DNA of 64,000 bases from Saccharicrinis sp963675435. Its GTDB lineage: Bacteria; Bacteroidota; Bacteroidia; Bacteroidales; Marinilabiliaceae. Positions within the stretch are counted from its first letter, which is position 1. Each line of letters opens with the position of its first letter. The notes under the pieces are model-generated. The model was not told the origin of the DNA, ran no database searches, and was given only the letters and a program-made list of their open reading frames with translations. The stretch covers positions 3,286,001 to 3,350,000 of the forward strand of contig OY776216.1 of the NCBI GenBank assembly GCA_963675435.1, in the 5' to 3' direction. Both the position numbers and the translations under genes were made by a program. Below are positions 1 to 8,838 of this stretch, piece after piece.

Positions 1-33
1 ATGTATTGAGATAAAACTTAACATCAAAATAAA

Positions 34-113
34 TTATTGCGTTAGTAATAAATCATTACCTTTAACTTTCTTCAAAGTAGAGGTGGTATCAGTTTTCTAG
101 CGATACCATTTTT
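34..113 (+). ncRNA. probable tracrRNA of the type II-C system
   Basis: Bases 34-66 can pair with the first 28 nt of the CRISPR repeat in antiparallel orientation. I count about 24 of 28 repeat positions paired, including an unbroken 7-bp block (34-40, TTATTGC) and the pairs formed by CC at 59-60 and AAC at 64-66. Next come a small hairpin, ACTTT-cttc-AAAGT (65-78), which resembles the nexus stem of tracrRNAs, and a terminator hairpin at 84-108. Order, strand and position immediately upstream of cas9 fit a tracrRNA. The 5' end and promoter are not visible and may lie left of the window. The pairing was found by eye and has not been scored by folding software. Confidence 0.66.
84..113 (+). terminator. 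intrinsic terminator ending the tracrRNA, 16 nt before cas9
   Basis: A perfect 7-bp stem, TGGTATC (84-90) with GATACCA (102-108), is followed by five T residues at 109-113. Only 16 nt separate the T-run from the cas9 start codon, and no promoter motif is visible there. Confidence 0.7.
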
Positions 114-129
114 GTTAAAATTTTAAGTT

Positions 130-3100
130 ATGAGCAAAATATTGGGACTTGACCTAGGAACCAACAGTATAGGTTGGGCTGTTGTAGAAACAGAAAATAA
201 TAAAACCTTCTCATTAAAAAATAAAGGAGTAAGAATTTTTCAGGAAGGTGTAAAAATTGAAAAAGGAGTAGAAGGATCAAAAGCAGCTGAAAGAACAGGC
301 TACAGAAGTGCCAGAAGATTAAAGTTTAGAAGAAAACTACGTAAAATTGAAGTATTAAAAGCCTTAATTAAATATGATCTCTGTCCACCCATTAGTGGTG
401 ATGAACTAAATATTTGGCGTTATAAAAAAATATATCCCACAAATAAAGAATTCCGCAATTGGTGGTTAACAGATAATAATGATAATAGAGCGGATAGAAA
501 AAAGCAAACAAAAAATCCATATTACTACAGATCAAAAGTAGCTACAGATCAATTGGATTTAACAAAGCAAGAGGATAGATATATTTTAGGAAGAGCCTTT
601 TATCATATGGCCCAGCGTAGAGGTTTTTTGAGTAATCGATTAGAAAACACAAAGGAGAGTGATGGAGCTGTAACGCAAAATATAAAGCAAATAAATCAAC
701 AAAAAGGAGATCTAACTCTTGGGCAGTATTTTTATCAGTGCTATTGCAAGGGTGAAAAAATAAGGAACCAATATACCGACAGGTTAGAGCATTACGAACA
801 GGAGTTTAATCATATATGTAAATTGCAAGGTGTTTCGGATGAACAAAAAAATACTTTGCATAAAGCTATTTTTTATCAGCGACCCTTAAAATCACAAAAA
901 GGACTTATTGGTAAATGCCCCTTTGAACCAAAAAAATCAAGAGTAGCTATTTCACATCCAGCTTTTGAAGAATACAGAATGTTGTGTTTTGTAAATAGTA
1001 TTAAAATAAAATTACCCGAAGATGATAAGTTGCGATTTTTAACGGAAAAAGAAAGAGAAAAAATAATTCCTGTTTTTTATAGAAAAAGTAAACCACATTT
1101 TGATTTTGAAGATATCGCAAAACAATTAGCCCCAGCCAAACAATATAAGTTTTACAAGGCAAAAGATAAAAATCCGGAAGATTACTTGTTTAATTTTAAT
1201 ATGAAAACAACCGTGAGTGGTTGTCCTGTATCTGCCAGGTTAAAGAGTATTTTTGGTGATGAGTGGAAAGAATTGCAAATTAAACACGAAAGAAAAGATC
1301 ACTCAAAGTCCATTATAGATATTTATGATGTTTGGCATGTATTAATGACTTATGACTCTGAAGATAAACTATTTGAATTTGCAAAATGTAAGCTGGGTCT
1401 GGGTGAAGATAAAACAAAAGAATTTGTACAGTTTAATTTGCCACAAGGGTATGGCTCCTTAAGTTTAAAGGCCATCAACAAAATATTACCTTTTCTGCAA
1501 ATGGGGTTGATCTATTCACATGCTGTGTTTTTAGCTAATATGGCTAATGTAATACCTCCAATATTATGGAATGATCCGGAAAACAAACAATTAATTATTA
1601 ATGAAATCAAAGAGTTGATTCAATCTCAAAATGAAGAAAAGCAAATAACGGATATTGTCAACGGATTGATAAAAATAAATAAAGATTCAAATGCTGTTTG
1701 GAGTAATGAAGCTGAAAAAGCATTTAAAAATGATTTATTACAAAATATTAAGGCATATTATGGCTCAACGAAATTCGATAGCTTTTCAATTGCACAAAAA
1801 AGTAGCATAGAAACTAATGCATTTGAATTATTAAAAACACAAATGCAAAAAAAGAATGGAGTAGGTGAATTTGCAAAAGTTAAAAGAATAGATGAACGTA
1901 TAAAGGATTTTTTAATTGATAATTTTAATGATGACATAAAGCCCGAAAACTTATATCATCCATCGGCTATTGAAACATTTAAACCAGCTCAAAAAAATAA
2001 TGAAGATAAATATTTATTAGGAAGCCCTATAACCAGTTCGGTTCGAAACCCTATGGCTATGCGAGCTTTGCATCAATTACGTAAGCTTATTAATCAATTA
2101 ATTAATGATGATGTAATTGATGAAGATACCATTATTAATATTGAAATGGCTCGCGACCTAATGAATGCCAATGAACGTAAGGCATTACAAAACTGGCAAC
2201 GAAGAAGGGAAGATGAACGAAAAAAGTATGCTGCAGAAATAGTTAAGCATTATAAAGCCAGTGGTATCAACGCCGAACCAAGCAACAATGATATATTAAA
2301 ATATCAGTTGTGGGAAGAGCAAAACCATATTTGTCTATATACAGGTAAAAATATTGCCTTGCATCAATTTTTAGGTAGTAATCCTGAATTTGATATAGAA
2401 CATACCATTCCTCAAAGCCTTTCATTTGATAATTCGCAGGTTAATATTACGCTATGTGATAGTAAGTATAACCGAACGGTAAAGCGAAATAAAATTCCAT
2501 ACGAATTAAATAACCCGGATATATTATTACGTATTCATCATTGGAAAAAAGAATATGAAAATATTGATAAGGATATTCAAAAATGTATAAAAAATGCAAG
2601 AGGGGCTAGCACTAAAGAAGATAAAGACAGGCATATTATACGTAGGCACCAATTAACTACTCAAAGAAATTATATACGCGAAAAATATCAGAGTTTTACC
2701 CGTAAAGATGTTCCTTCCGGTTTTAAAAATAGTCAGTTGGTTGATATTGGTTTAATTACTAAATATGCCCGTTTATATTTAAAAACTGTTTTTGATAGGG
2801 TTAATACCGTAAAAGGAACCACTGTTGCTGATTTTAGAAAATTATGGGGATTACAAAATGCTTATGAAACTAAGGCCAGAGTAAATCATATTCATCATTG
2901 TATTGATGCCATAACTATTGCTTGTATGACTAAACCTCAATATGATAAACTGGCTAAATTTTATCATGATTGGGAGTGTTTAAAAGAAGAAGGAGTGGAT
3001 AAGAAACCTGTTTTTGAAAAACCTTGGCCAACTTTTACTGAGGATGTAAAAGGCATTGAAAATGAAATTTTAATATCGCATTATACACCGGATAGTTTTG

Positions 3101-4197
3101 CCAAACAGTCTAAAAAGTTATTACGTAAGCGCGGAATTATTCAGAAAGATAAAAACGGTAATCCTATTGTATTAAAGGGAGACACGGTTAGAGGAAGTTT
3201 ACATAAAGAAACTTTTTATGGAGCTATAGAACGAACACAAGCCAATAAAAAAGGTGAATTAGAAAAAGTAATTAAATATGTAGTGCGTAAGAAGGTGAGC
3301 GATTTATCTGATACTGATGTAAAAAATATTGTTGATGATAGAATTCGGGAGATAGTAGGAAATGCTCGTAATGAAGAAAAGAAAATACAAAAAGAAATAG
3401 AGCGCTTAAAAAAAGATTTACAAAAAGCGGAGGAGCATGAAGAACCTGCTATTAATGATAAAATTTGTGTATTACAAACTGAAATTGAGCAACTATATTC
3501 ATTACCCAATAAAAAAGGAGTACCTATACCAATTAAAAAGGTGAGGCTGTTACAGCCCTCGGTTACTAACCCTTTATGTATTAAAAAACAGCGCGATGTA
3601 AGTACTAAAAAGCCAAAAGAGTATAAGCAAAACTATTATGCCGCCAATGATGGTAATTACTTAATGGCTATTTATGAAGGAAAAGATGCTAAAGGAAAAA
3701 TTAAACGCGATTTTGAAATAGTAAACAATATAACGGCAGGTGAGTTTTTTAAACAATCTGTGCAAGGTGATCTTAAACCTCAGGGTATTTCAACGAATGG
3801 AGGATTAATACCAAAGCAAAAAGAAAATGGGAAGTTGGTGTTGCCTTATAAGTCGAGTATTAAAATAGGTACTATGATTATACTATGGGAAAAATCTCCA
3901 ACGGAAGTTTTTGATCTGGAGTTAAATGAAATTAAAAGAAGATTATATAAGGTGGTTGGCCTAAGTGCACAAAAGCTTAAAATTTCAGGCAAAAGTTATA
4001 ATTATGCAACAATTGTCTTAAGACATCATCAAGAAGCTAGTTCATCATCTGATTTGAAGACATATGATGGGGCTTTTAAAAGAGATGAAACTTATATGGG
4101 GCAACGTAAATTGAATCATAATCAGTTTAATGCATTAGTAGAAAATATTGATTTCGATATGAACACAAAAGGAACTATCAAATGGATTAAACATTAA
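130..4197 (+). CDS. cas9: CRISPR-associated endonuclease Cas9, type II-C
   Basis: RNA-guided DNA endonuclease of 1355 aa, in the size range of large Bacteroidota type II-C Cas9s. RuvC-I is at residues 3-20 (LGLDLGTNSIGWAVVE, catalytic D8). The arginine-rich bridge helix spans about 55-80. RuvC-II contains IEMARD with E672. The HNH nuclease contains DIEHTIP (D755, H758) and the SKYNR asparagine N781. RuvC-III contains HHCIDA (H923, D926). All RuvC and HNH catalytic residues are present, so the enzyme should cut both strands. A charged coiled-coil stretch lies near residues 1070-1130, before the C-terminal PAM-interacting part. The start lacks a Shine-Dalgarno sequence, as usual in Bacteroidota. 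Neither csn2 nor cas4 is nearby, which supports II-C. A strong terminator follows. Confidence 0.98.
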   Translation: MSKILGLDLGTNSIGWAVVETENNKTFSLKNKGVRIFQEGVKIEKGVEGSKAAERTGYRSARRLKFRRKLRKIEVLKALIKYDLCPPISGDELNIWRYKKIYPTNKEFRNWWLTDNNDNRADRKKQTKNPYYYRSKVATDQLDLTKQEDRYILGRAFYHMAQRRGFLSNRLENTKESDGAVTQNIKQINQQKGDLTLGQYFYQCYCKGEKIRNQYTDRLEHYEQEFNHICKLQGVSDEQKNTLHKAIFYQRPLKSQKGLIGKCPFEPKKSRVAISHPAFEEYRMLCFVNSIKIKLPEDDKLRFLTEKEREKIIPVFYRKSKPHFDFEDIAKQLAPAKQYKFYKAKDKNPEDYLFNFNMKTTVSGCPVSARLKSIFGDEWKELQIKHERKDHSKSIIDIYDVWHVLMTYDSEDKLFEFAKCKLGLGEDKTKEFVQFNLPQGYGSLSLKAINKILPFLQMGLIYSHAVFLANMANVIPPILWNDPENKQLIINEIKELIQSQNEEKQITDIVNGLIKINKDSNAVWSNEAEKAFKNDLLQNIKAYYGSTKFDSFSIAQKSSIETNAFELLKTQMQKKNGVGEFAKVKRIDERIKDFLIDNFNDDIKPENLYHPSAIETFKPAQKNNEDKYLLGSPITSSVRNPMAMRALHQLRKLINQLINDDVIDEDTIINIEMARDLMNANERKALQNWQRRREDERKKYAAEIVKHYKASGINAEPSNNDILKYQLWEEQNHICLYTGKNIALHQFLGSNPEFDIEHTIPQSLSFDNSQVNITLCDSKYNRTVKRNKIPYELNNPDILLRIHHWKKEYENIDKDIQKCIKNARGASTKEDKDRHIIRRHQLTTQRNYIREKYQSFTRKDVPSGFKNSQLVDIGLITKYARLYLKTVFDRVNTVKGTTVADFRKLWGLQNAYETKARVNHIHHCIDAITIACMTKPQYDKLAKFYHDWECLKEEGVDKKPVFEKPWPTFTEDVKGIENEILISHYTPDSFAKQSKKLLRKRGIIQKDKNGNPIVLKGDTVRGSLHKETFYGAIERTQANKKGELEKVIKYVVRKKVSDLSDTDVKNIVDDRIREIVGNARNEEKKIQKEIERLKKDLQKAEEHEEPAINDKICVLQTEIEQLYSLPNKKGVPIPIKKVRLLQPSVTNPLCIKKQRDVSTKKPKEYKQNYYAANDGNYLMAIYEGKDAKGKIKRDFEIVNNITAGEFFKQSVQGDLKPQGISTNGGLIPKQKENGKLVLPYKSSIKIGTMIILWEKSPTEVFDLELNEIKRRLYKVVGLSAQKLKISGKSYNYATIVLRHHQEASSSSDLKTYDGAFKRDETYMGQRKLNHNQFNALVENIDFDMNTKGTIKWIKH

Positions 4198-4204
4198 TAT
4201 TTGC

Positions 4205-4252
4205 AAAACCTCATTTTAAATTCAGTTTTAGATTTAAAATGAGGTTTTTTTC
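4205..4252 (+). terminator. intrinsic terminator after cas9
   Basis: A perfect 17-bp stem (4205-4221 with 4232-4248) and a 10-nt loop lead into a T-run. It isolates cas9 transcription from the downstream repeats and the adaptation genes. Confidence 0.9.
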
Positions 4253-4572
4253 TTTTAATTAACGCGTAATTTGCATAGTACATTAATATTTTGTAAAATT
4301 GATCTTCAGTTTTATAAAATAAAAAATCAAATAAACCTAAACATGAGAAGTACTCCATCTTTTTATAGTCCTTTTCGGATTATTCATCTCCATTTAAATA
4401 AAAACATTTACATTATTCAATATTTCAGTAGTAATTTGTTTGTTACCTAAAATATAAAGCGTTTACAACGGGTAGAAACTCAAGTTTTATTACCACAATT
4501 AAATTTCCGTGTAATATTTTGTTTTTTATCATAAGCAATGCGGGGTATCCAACTTCGTTTTAAATAAAAAAT
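4253..4572. other. intergenic stretch with no recognised feature
   Basis: About 320 bp of AT-rich sequence between the cas9 terminator and the 41-bp tandem repeat. I see no credible ORF, no second anti-repeat and no clear promoter. Confidence 0.6.
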
Positions 4573-4816
4573 GGTAACATGCGGTTTTACCATGGTAACA
4601 TTCAAATGCGGACGGTAACATACGGTTCTACCATGGAAACATTCAAATGCGGACGGTAACATGCGGTTTTACTATGGTAACATTCAATTGCGGATGGTAA
4701 CATGCGGTTTTACCATGGTAACATTCAAATGCGGACGGTAACATGCGGTTTTACCATAGTAACATTCAATTGCGGATGGTAACAAGCAGTTTTACCCTGG
4801 TAACATGTAAATTCCT
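4573..4816. repeat. six tandem copies of a 41-bp repeat, built from two GGTAACAT half-units
   Basis: Copies begin at 4573, 4614, 4655, 4696, 4737 and 4778, a period of exactly 41 bp; the last copy is degenerate and fades near 4816. Each unit has two halves of about 21 and 20 bp. Both start GGTAACAT and both contain TGCGG, so GGTAAC recurs about every 20.5 bp, close to two helical turns. The junction of the halves makes the palindrome TTACCATGGTAA, and the first half can form a GGTAA...TTACC hairpin. Copies 3 and 5 share the same variants, suggesting an 82-bp duplication step. The array is not coding and does not resemble the CRISPR repeat. A protein-binding array or a minisatellite are both possible. 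Confidence 0.93.
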
Positions 4817-4937
4817 ATGCTATAATACTAACTTGTTTTAGTGTTTACTTAATTGGGAAAGGAAAAATCTGAATTCAAACTTTTAAAATCATATAAAAGC
4901 AAAGTCTTTTATTAATTCTAATCTTAAACAATTAAAA

Positions 4938-5594
4938 ATGGATAAAAAACAATTATCTACAGACGAACTGCTATATCAGTGCAGTATGCGAATTAACAAC
5001 AGTATAAACGATGAGCTTATTTTATCGGCAGTATCGCAATACGGTTATGATTCCGAAAAATTACAACAGGGCAAAACCTTACTTAACGAGGCACAAACGG
5101 CTTCAGATTCATTTACAAAAGAATATAACGATGTGGATATTGCTTTTAACGAAAGAAACCATGCTCGTGAGCAAGTTGATGGGTTATATAAAAAGCATTT
5201 AGCCATTGCTAAAATTGTATTTAAAAATGATCATGCAGCACAAGTTAGTTTAGATTTAAACGGACGTAGAGCCTCACGAATAAGTAAATGGTTGGCACAA
5301 ACTACCAGTTTTTATACTAACCTTCTTGCTAATGAGCAATGGGTTAATCAAATGATTACTTTTGGTATTACAACCGAGTCGTTACAAGAAGGAAGTACAG
5401 GTGTTGCTGGTATTAAAATGCAAAACGAACATATTCTTCGCGAAAAAGGAGATGCCCAGCAGGCCACGCTGTTGCGTGATAATAAAATTGAAGATTTATA
5501 CGAGTGGATACAGGACTACGAAACTATCGCAACAATTGCCTTAGGTGATCAACCTCAATTACTCGAAAAACTGGGTATGATTATTAAAAATTAA
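4938..5594 (+). CDS. uncharacterised 218-aa helical protein inside the CRISPR locus
   Basis: I cannot assign a function. The protein is soluble, has no signal peptide or membrane segment, and looks mostly alpha-helical and acidic with many Q, N, E and K residues. A conserved-looking N-terminal segment (IND ELILSAVSQYGYD) is followed by probable helices through residues 45-120, a central KWLAQTTSFYTNLL segment, and a C-terminal IEDLYEWIQDYETIATIAL segment ending in QLLEKLGMI. I have the impression of similar proteins recurring in Bacteroidota genomes away from CRISPR, but cannot verify that here. It sits between cas9 and cas1 in the same direction, is preceded by the 41-bp repeats and has its own terminator. 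It therefore looks like a separate transcription unit: a cargo gene or an accessory factor. Confidence 0.85.
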   Translation: MDKKQLSTDELLYQCSMRINNSINDELILSAVSQYGYDSEKLQQGKTLLNEAQTASDSFTKEYNDVDIAFNERNHAREQVDGLYKKHLAIAKIVFKNDHAAQVSLDLNGRRASRISKWLAQTTSFYTNLLANEQWVNQMITFGITTESLQEGSTGVAGIKMQNEHILREKGDAQQATLLRDNKIEDLYEWIQDYETIATIALGDQPQLLEKLGMIIKN

Positions 5595-5648
5595 TGAGTA
5601 TCATTGTTTATCCGGGATTTTCATAAGATTCCTGGAATTCCATAGTTG

Positions 5649-5684
5649 ATCCCTTAACAAGTTAAATTGTTAAGGGATTTTTTT
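5649..5684 (+). terminator. intrinsic terminator after the 218-aa gene
   Basis: A 12-bp perfect stem, ATCCCTTAACAA (5649-5660) with its complement (5667-5678), a 6-nt loop and a T-run. It separates the 218-aa gene from cas1. Confidence 0.9.
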
Positions 5685-5813
5685 ATGCTTTATATTAAGC
5701 TAGTTATCAATGAATATTATTCTTTTGTCTATGTAAATATTGTGTTCGTAAATTCAAAATAACCTATTAATAACGGTACAAGTAAGAGTAATTAACTCTT
5801 AAAAATTACCGAA

Positions 5814-6701
5814 ATGTTAAAACGAACCTTGTTTTTTACAAATTCAGCTTATTTAAAAGTGCATCAGAGCCAACTTGTAATTACTCAAAAAGAAAAACAA
5901 ATAGAAACTACAATACCTATTGAAGATATTGGATTAGTCATATTAGAGCACCCTCAAATAACCATTTCATTGCCAGCACTGCAACAACTTAACGATAATA
6001 ACGTGGCAGTGGTATGTTGCAATCAAAAGCATATGCCGGCATCTATGTTATTAAATTTAGATGGACATCATTTACAGAGTGAACTATTCAGGCAACAAAT
6101 AAATAGTACACAGCCTTTAAAAAAACAACTTTGGCAACAAACTATACAGCAAAAAATAAAAAATCAGTCGTCTGTTTTAATTAAAAAAAATAAACCAACA
6201 GGGGCACTGAGTTCTTTGGCCAACTCTGTAAAAACCAACGACAATACCAATAGAGAAGGAACTGCAGCCCGCGAATACTGGAGTTTATTATTTGGTAAAG
6301 GATTTATTAGGGATAGAGAAGGAGGTACACCCAATAGTTTACTTAATTATGGATATATTGTTTTAAGAGCTGCTGTGGCCCGAGCTTTAGTAGGTTCAGG
6401 TTTGTTACCAACGTTGGGTATTCATCATAAAAGCAGATATAATGCCTATTGTTTGGCCGATGATATTATGGAGCCATACAGAGCCTATGTTGATGATGTT
6501 GTGTATGATATATGGGAATCGGGATCTGATGATATTATTTTAGACAAAGAAATAAAAGCTTATTTATTAAATGTGTTATCATGCGATGTAAAAATTGGTA
6601 GGCTTAAACGACCTTTGATGGTTGCATTATCAATTACAACCGCATCTTTGGCTCGTTGTTTTAGTGGCGAAAGTAAAGTGATAACATATCCTCAATTTTA
6701 A
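5814..6701 (+). CDS. cas1: CRISPR-associated endonuclease Cas1 (type II)
   Basis: Integrase subunit of the Cas1-Cas2 spacer-acquisition complex, 295 aa, the normal type II size. The N-terminal beta domain (about 1-75) is followed by the helical catalytic domain with metal-binding residues E148 (NREGTAA), H204/H205 (GIHHKS) and D216/D217 plus E220 (LADDIMEPYR). These are the expected positions for an active Cas1. cas2 begins 3 nt after the stop, so the two are surely co-transcribed. The 130 bp before the start lie behind the previous terminator and must hold the adaptation promoter, but no clean TAnnTTTG element was found. Confidence 0.97.
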   Translation: MLKRTLFFTNSAYLKVHQSQLVITQKEKQIETTIPIEDIGLVILEHPQITISLPALQQLNDNNVAVVCCNQKHMPASMLLNLDGHHLQSELFRQQINSTQPLKKQLWQQTIQQKIKNQSSVLIKKNKPTGALSSLANSVKTNDNTNREGTAAREYWSLLFGKGFIRDREGGTPNSLLNYGYIVLRAAVARALVGSGLLPTLGIHHKSRYNAYCLADDIMEPYRAYVDDVVYDIWESGSDDIILDKEIKAYLLNVLSCDVKIGRLKRPLMVALSITTASLARCFSGESKVITYPQF

Positions 6702-6704
6702 TTT

Positions 6705-7043
6705 ATGGAACATATCAGATTAAATGCTTATAAAATTATGTGGTTATTTGTTTTTTTTGATTTGCCGGTAGTAACTAAAAAAGAGCGTAAGTTAGCTACT
6801 TTGTTTCGCAAAAATTTATTAAAAGATGGTTTTACCATGATGCAATGGAGCGTTTATACCAGGCATTGTGCCAGTAACGAAAGTGCCAATGTACACGAAA
6901 GGCGAATAAAAAGCTTAATACCATCAAAGGGACAGGTTACTATTTTGCGTATTACCGACAAGCAATATGGTAATATTGTAAACATGTGGGGAGCCCAAAA
7001 GCAAAAAATGCAAGAATCGCCACAACAATTACAATTGTTTTAA
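6705..7043 (+). CDS. cas2: CRISPR-associated endoribonuclease/integration factor Cas2
   Basis: 112 aa with the Cas2 ferredoxin-like pattern: an N-terminal beta strand WLFVFFDLPV carrying the conserved D19, then a helix rich in basic residues, MQWSVYTRHC and a C-terminal VTILRITDKQYGNI strand. It forms the central dimer of the Cas1-Cas2 complex. It lies 3 nt after cas1 and is followed by the leader and array. No csn2 or cas4 follows. Confidence 0.96.
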   Translation: MEHIRLNAYKIMWLFVFFDLPVVTKKERKLATLFRKNLLKDGFTMMQWSVYTRHCASNESANVHERRIKSLIPSKGQVTILRITDKQYGNIVNMWGAQKQKMQESPQQLQLF

Positions 7044-7209
7044 TTAATAGGAGGTAATTGTTTTAGTTTATTGTTTATTTTTGTGTGTTTGTTCTTTGAA
7101 ATACTGCGAAAAAAACATGCTTTTTTAGTTTTATTCATGCTTCTGCGTTTACTTTTTTTATTATAAATGGGTTAAAATACCCTATAAACAAAGGGCTATA
7201 GCCCGCGCA
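7044..7209 (+). promoter_or_regulatory. CRISPR leader
   Basis: 166 bp of AT-rich sequence between cas2 and the first repeat, the expected leader position. A 12-bp perfect palindrome, GGGCTATAGCCC, occupies 7193-7204 and ends 5 bp before repeat 1. The degenerate repeat at the far end of the array supports this being the leader side. No promoter motif could be assigned with confidence. Confidence 0.6.
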
Positions 7210-8697
7210 GTTGTGGTTTGATTCTAATAAGCAATAAGATATACCACAAATCAAAAATATACAATCTCAATCACAGTTGTGGTTTGATTCTAATAAGCAA
7301 TAAGATATACCAAAAATGAAAAACTTATTAACCGTAAATGAGTTGTGGTTTGATTCTAATAAGCAATAAGATATACCCCACTAATTGAAATAGAACAATT
7401 AACAAAAGTTGTGGTTTGATTCTAATAAGCAATAAGATATACCATTACATAATGATGATTGTATAAATAATAGGTTGTGGTTTGATTCTAATAAGCAATA
7501 AGATATACCTTTCGGCCCACAAGTAAGGTAAAGGAATGAGTTGTGGTTTGATTCTAATAAGCAATAAGATATACCTCAATACGTTTACAATGTTCTTAAT
7601 GGTAAGTTGTGGTTTGATTCTAATAAGCAATAAGATATACCATAAGGAGTGGAATATCCGTGATAACCGGGTTGTGGTTTGATTCTAATAAGCAATAAGA
7701 TATACCCAGGAATTGACGAAAGAAGTTCAATCCATAGTTGTGGTTTGATTCTAATAAGCAATAAGATATACCATATAGCCTTTTGACCTTAATCCTTATC
7801 CAGTTGTGGTTTGATTCTAATAAGCAATAAGATATACCATAATCAATGGCTTTTAAAACCTCATGTCGGTTGTGGTTTGATTCTAATAAGCAATAAGATA
7901 TACCAGTTTCATCATTTCCAAGGCTACCTCCATCGTTGTGGTTTGATTCTAATAAGCAATAAGATATACCTCTCCTGTTGCGTTTATCATCTTTCATCCG
8001 GTTGTGGTTTGATTCTAATAAGCAATAAGATATACCATGACAGACGAACAACGTCAGCAGCTTGAGGTTGTGGTTTGATTCTAATAAGCAATAAGATATA
8101 CCCATCAACAAATAAATCACCATCGGTTTGGTGTTGTGGTTTGATTCTAATAAGCAATAAGATATACCATTTAAAAATTAAATGTTTTATGGTTGTGTGT
8201 TGTGGTTTGATTCTAATAAGCAATAAGATATACCCCTCACCACCTTTTTGGGCATTAGGCATTGCGTTGTGGTTTGATTCTAATAAGCAATAAGATATAC
8301 CAGACAGGAATGGTATGTAAGATGCTATTTTGTTGTGGTTTGATTCTAATAAGCAATAAGATATACCCTTACGTTCAAACTTATTATATAAACAGGAGTT
8401 GTGGTTTGATTCTAATAAGCAATAAGATATACCTGCAGATAGTTTGTTTTGCTCGTACGGATCGTTGTGGTTTGATTCTAATAAGCAATAAGATATACCA
8501 AAAAGATTATTTCACCTCTGCAATGCCTAGTTGTGGTTTGATTCTAATAAGCAATAAGATATACCTTACCTAAGGTCTATTTGTGTCAGGTGTCAGTTGT
8601 GGTTTGATTCTAATAAGCAATAAGATATACCTTATATCTCAACTGAAAAATATGATCAACAGTTGTGGTTTGATTCTAATAAGCAATAAGATATACC
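7210..8697 (+). CRISPR. CRISPR array, 23 repeats of 36 bp and 22 spacers
   Basis: The 36-bp repeat starts GTTGTGGTTTGA and ends AAGATATACC. By eye the 23 copies are identical. Spacers are 30 bp, except spacer 7 (29 bp, 7642-7670) and spacer 16 (31 bp, 8235-8265). All spacers appear different. The GTTGTGG start matches the crRNA-sense end of many type II-C repeats and pairs with the proposed tracrRNA, so the + strand is the likely crRNA strand. Reading frames crossing this stretch on both strands are artefacts of the repeats. Confidence 0.99.
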
Positions 8698-8723
8698 TCC
8701 ACTATAAGGAATAATTTGAGTAG

Positions 8724-8752
8724 GATGTGGTATGATGCTATGTATTATTACC
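8724..8752 (+). repeat. degenerate terminal CRISPR repeat (trailer end)
   Basis: After a 26-bp gap from repeat 23, GATGTGGTATGATGCT matches 13 of the first 16 repeat bases and then diverges, ending TTATTACC. Decay at this end marks the oldest part of the array and places the leader at the cas2 side. Confidence 0.55.
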
Positions 8753-8838
8753 ATTTCATAATCAGAGGAGTTCAAATTAGAATTCCAAAATGGTAGTTTT
8801 TTAGCGTCTTATATAAATAAAGGAAACAATAACTAAAC

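Noticed and set aside
3216..3509. 97-aa frame opposite the cas9 3' half
   Set aside because: Antisense shadow of the charged coiled-coil part of Cas9; composition is not protein-like.
4480..4662. 60-aa frame on the - strand over the 41-bp repeats
   Set aside because: It is made of translated repeat units and has no start context or homology pattern.
4573..4816. 41-bp repeats as a second CRISPR array
   Set aside because: The units are contiguous with no unique spacers between conserved blocks.
7445..8573. Long reading frames on both strands across the CRISPR array
   Set aside because: They consist of the 36-bp repeat translated again and again with spacer fragments; the DNA is a CRISPR array, not protein-coding.
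8724..8752. Degenerate repeat at the array end as a tracrRNA anti-repeat
   Set aside because: On the - strand its 3' side would lead straight into the array, with no nexus or terminator hairpins. The region upstream of cas9 fits far better.
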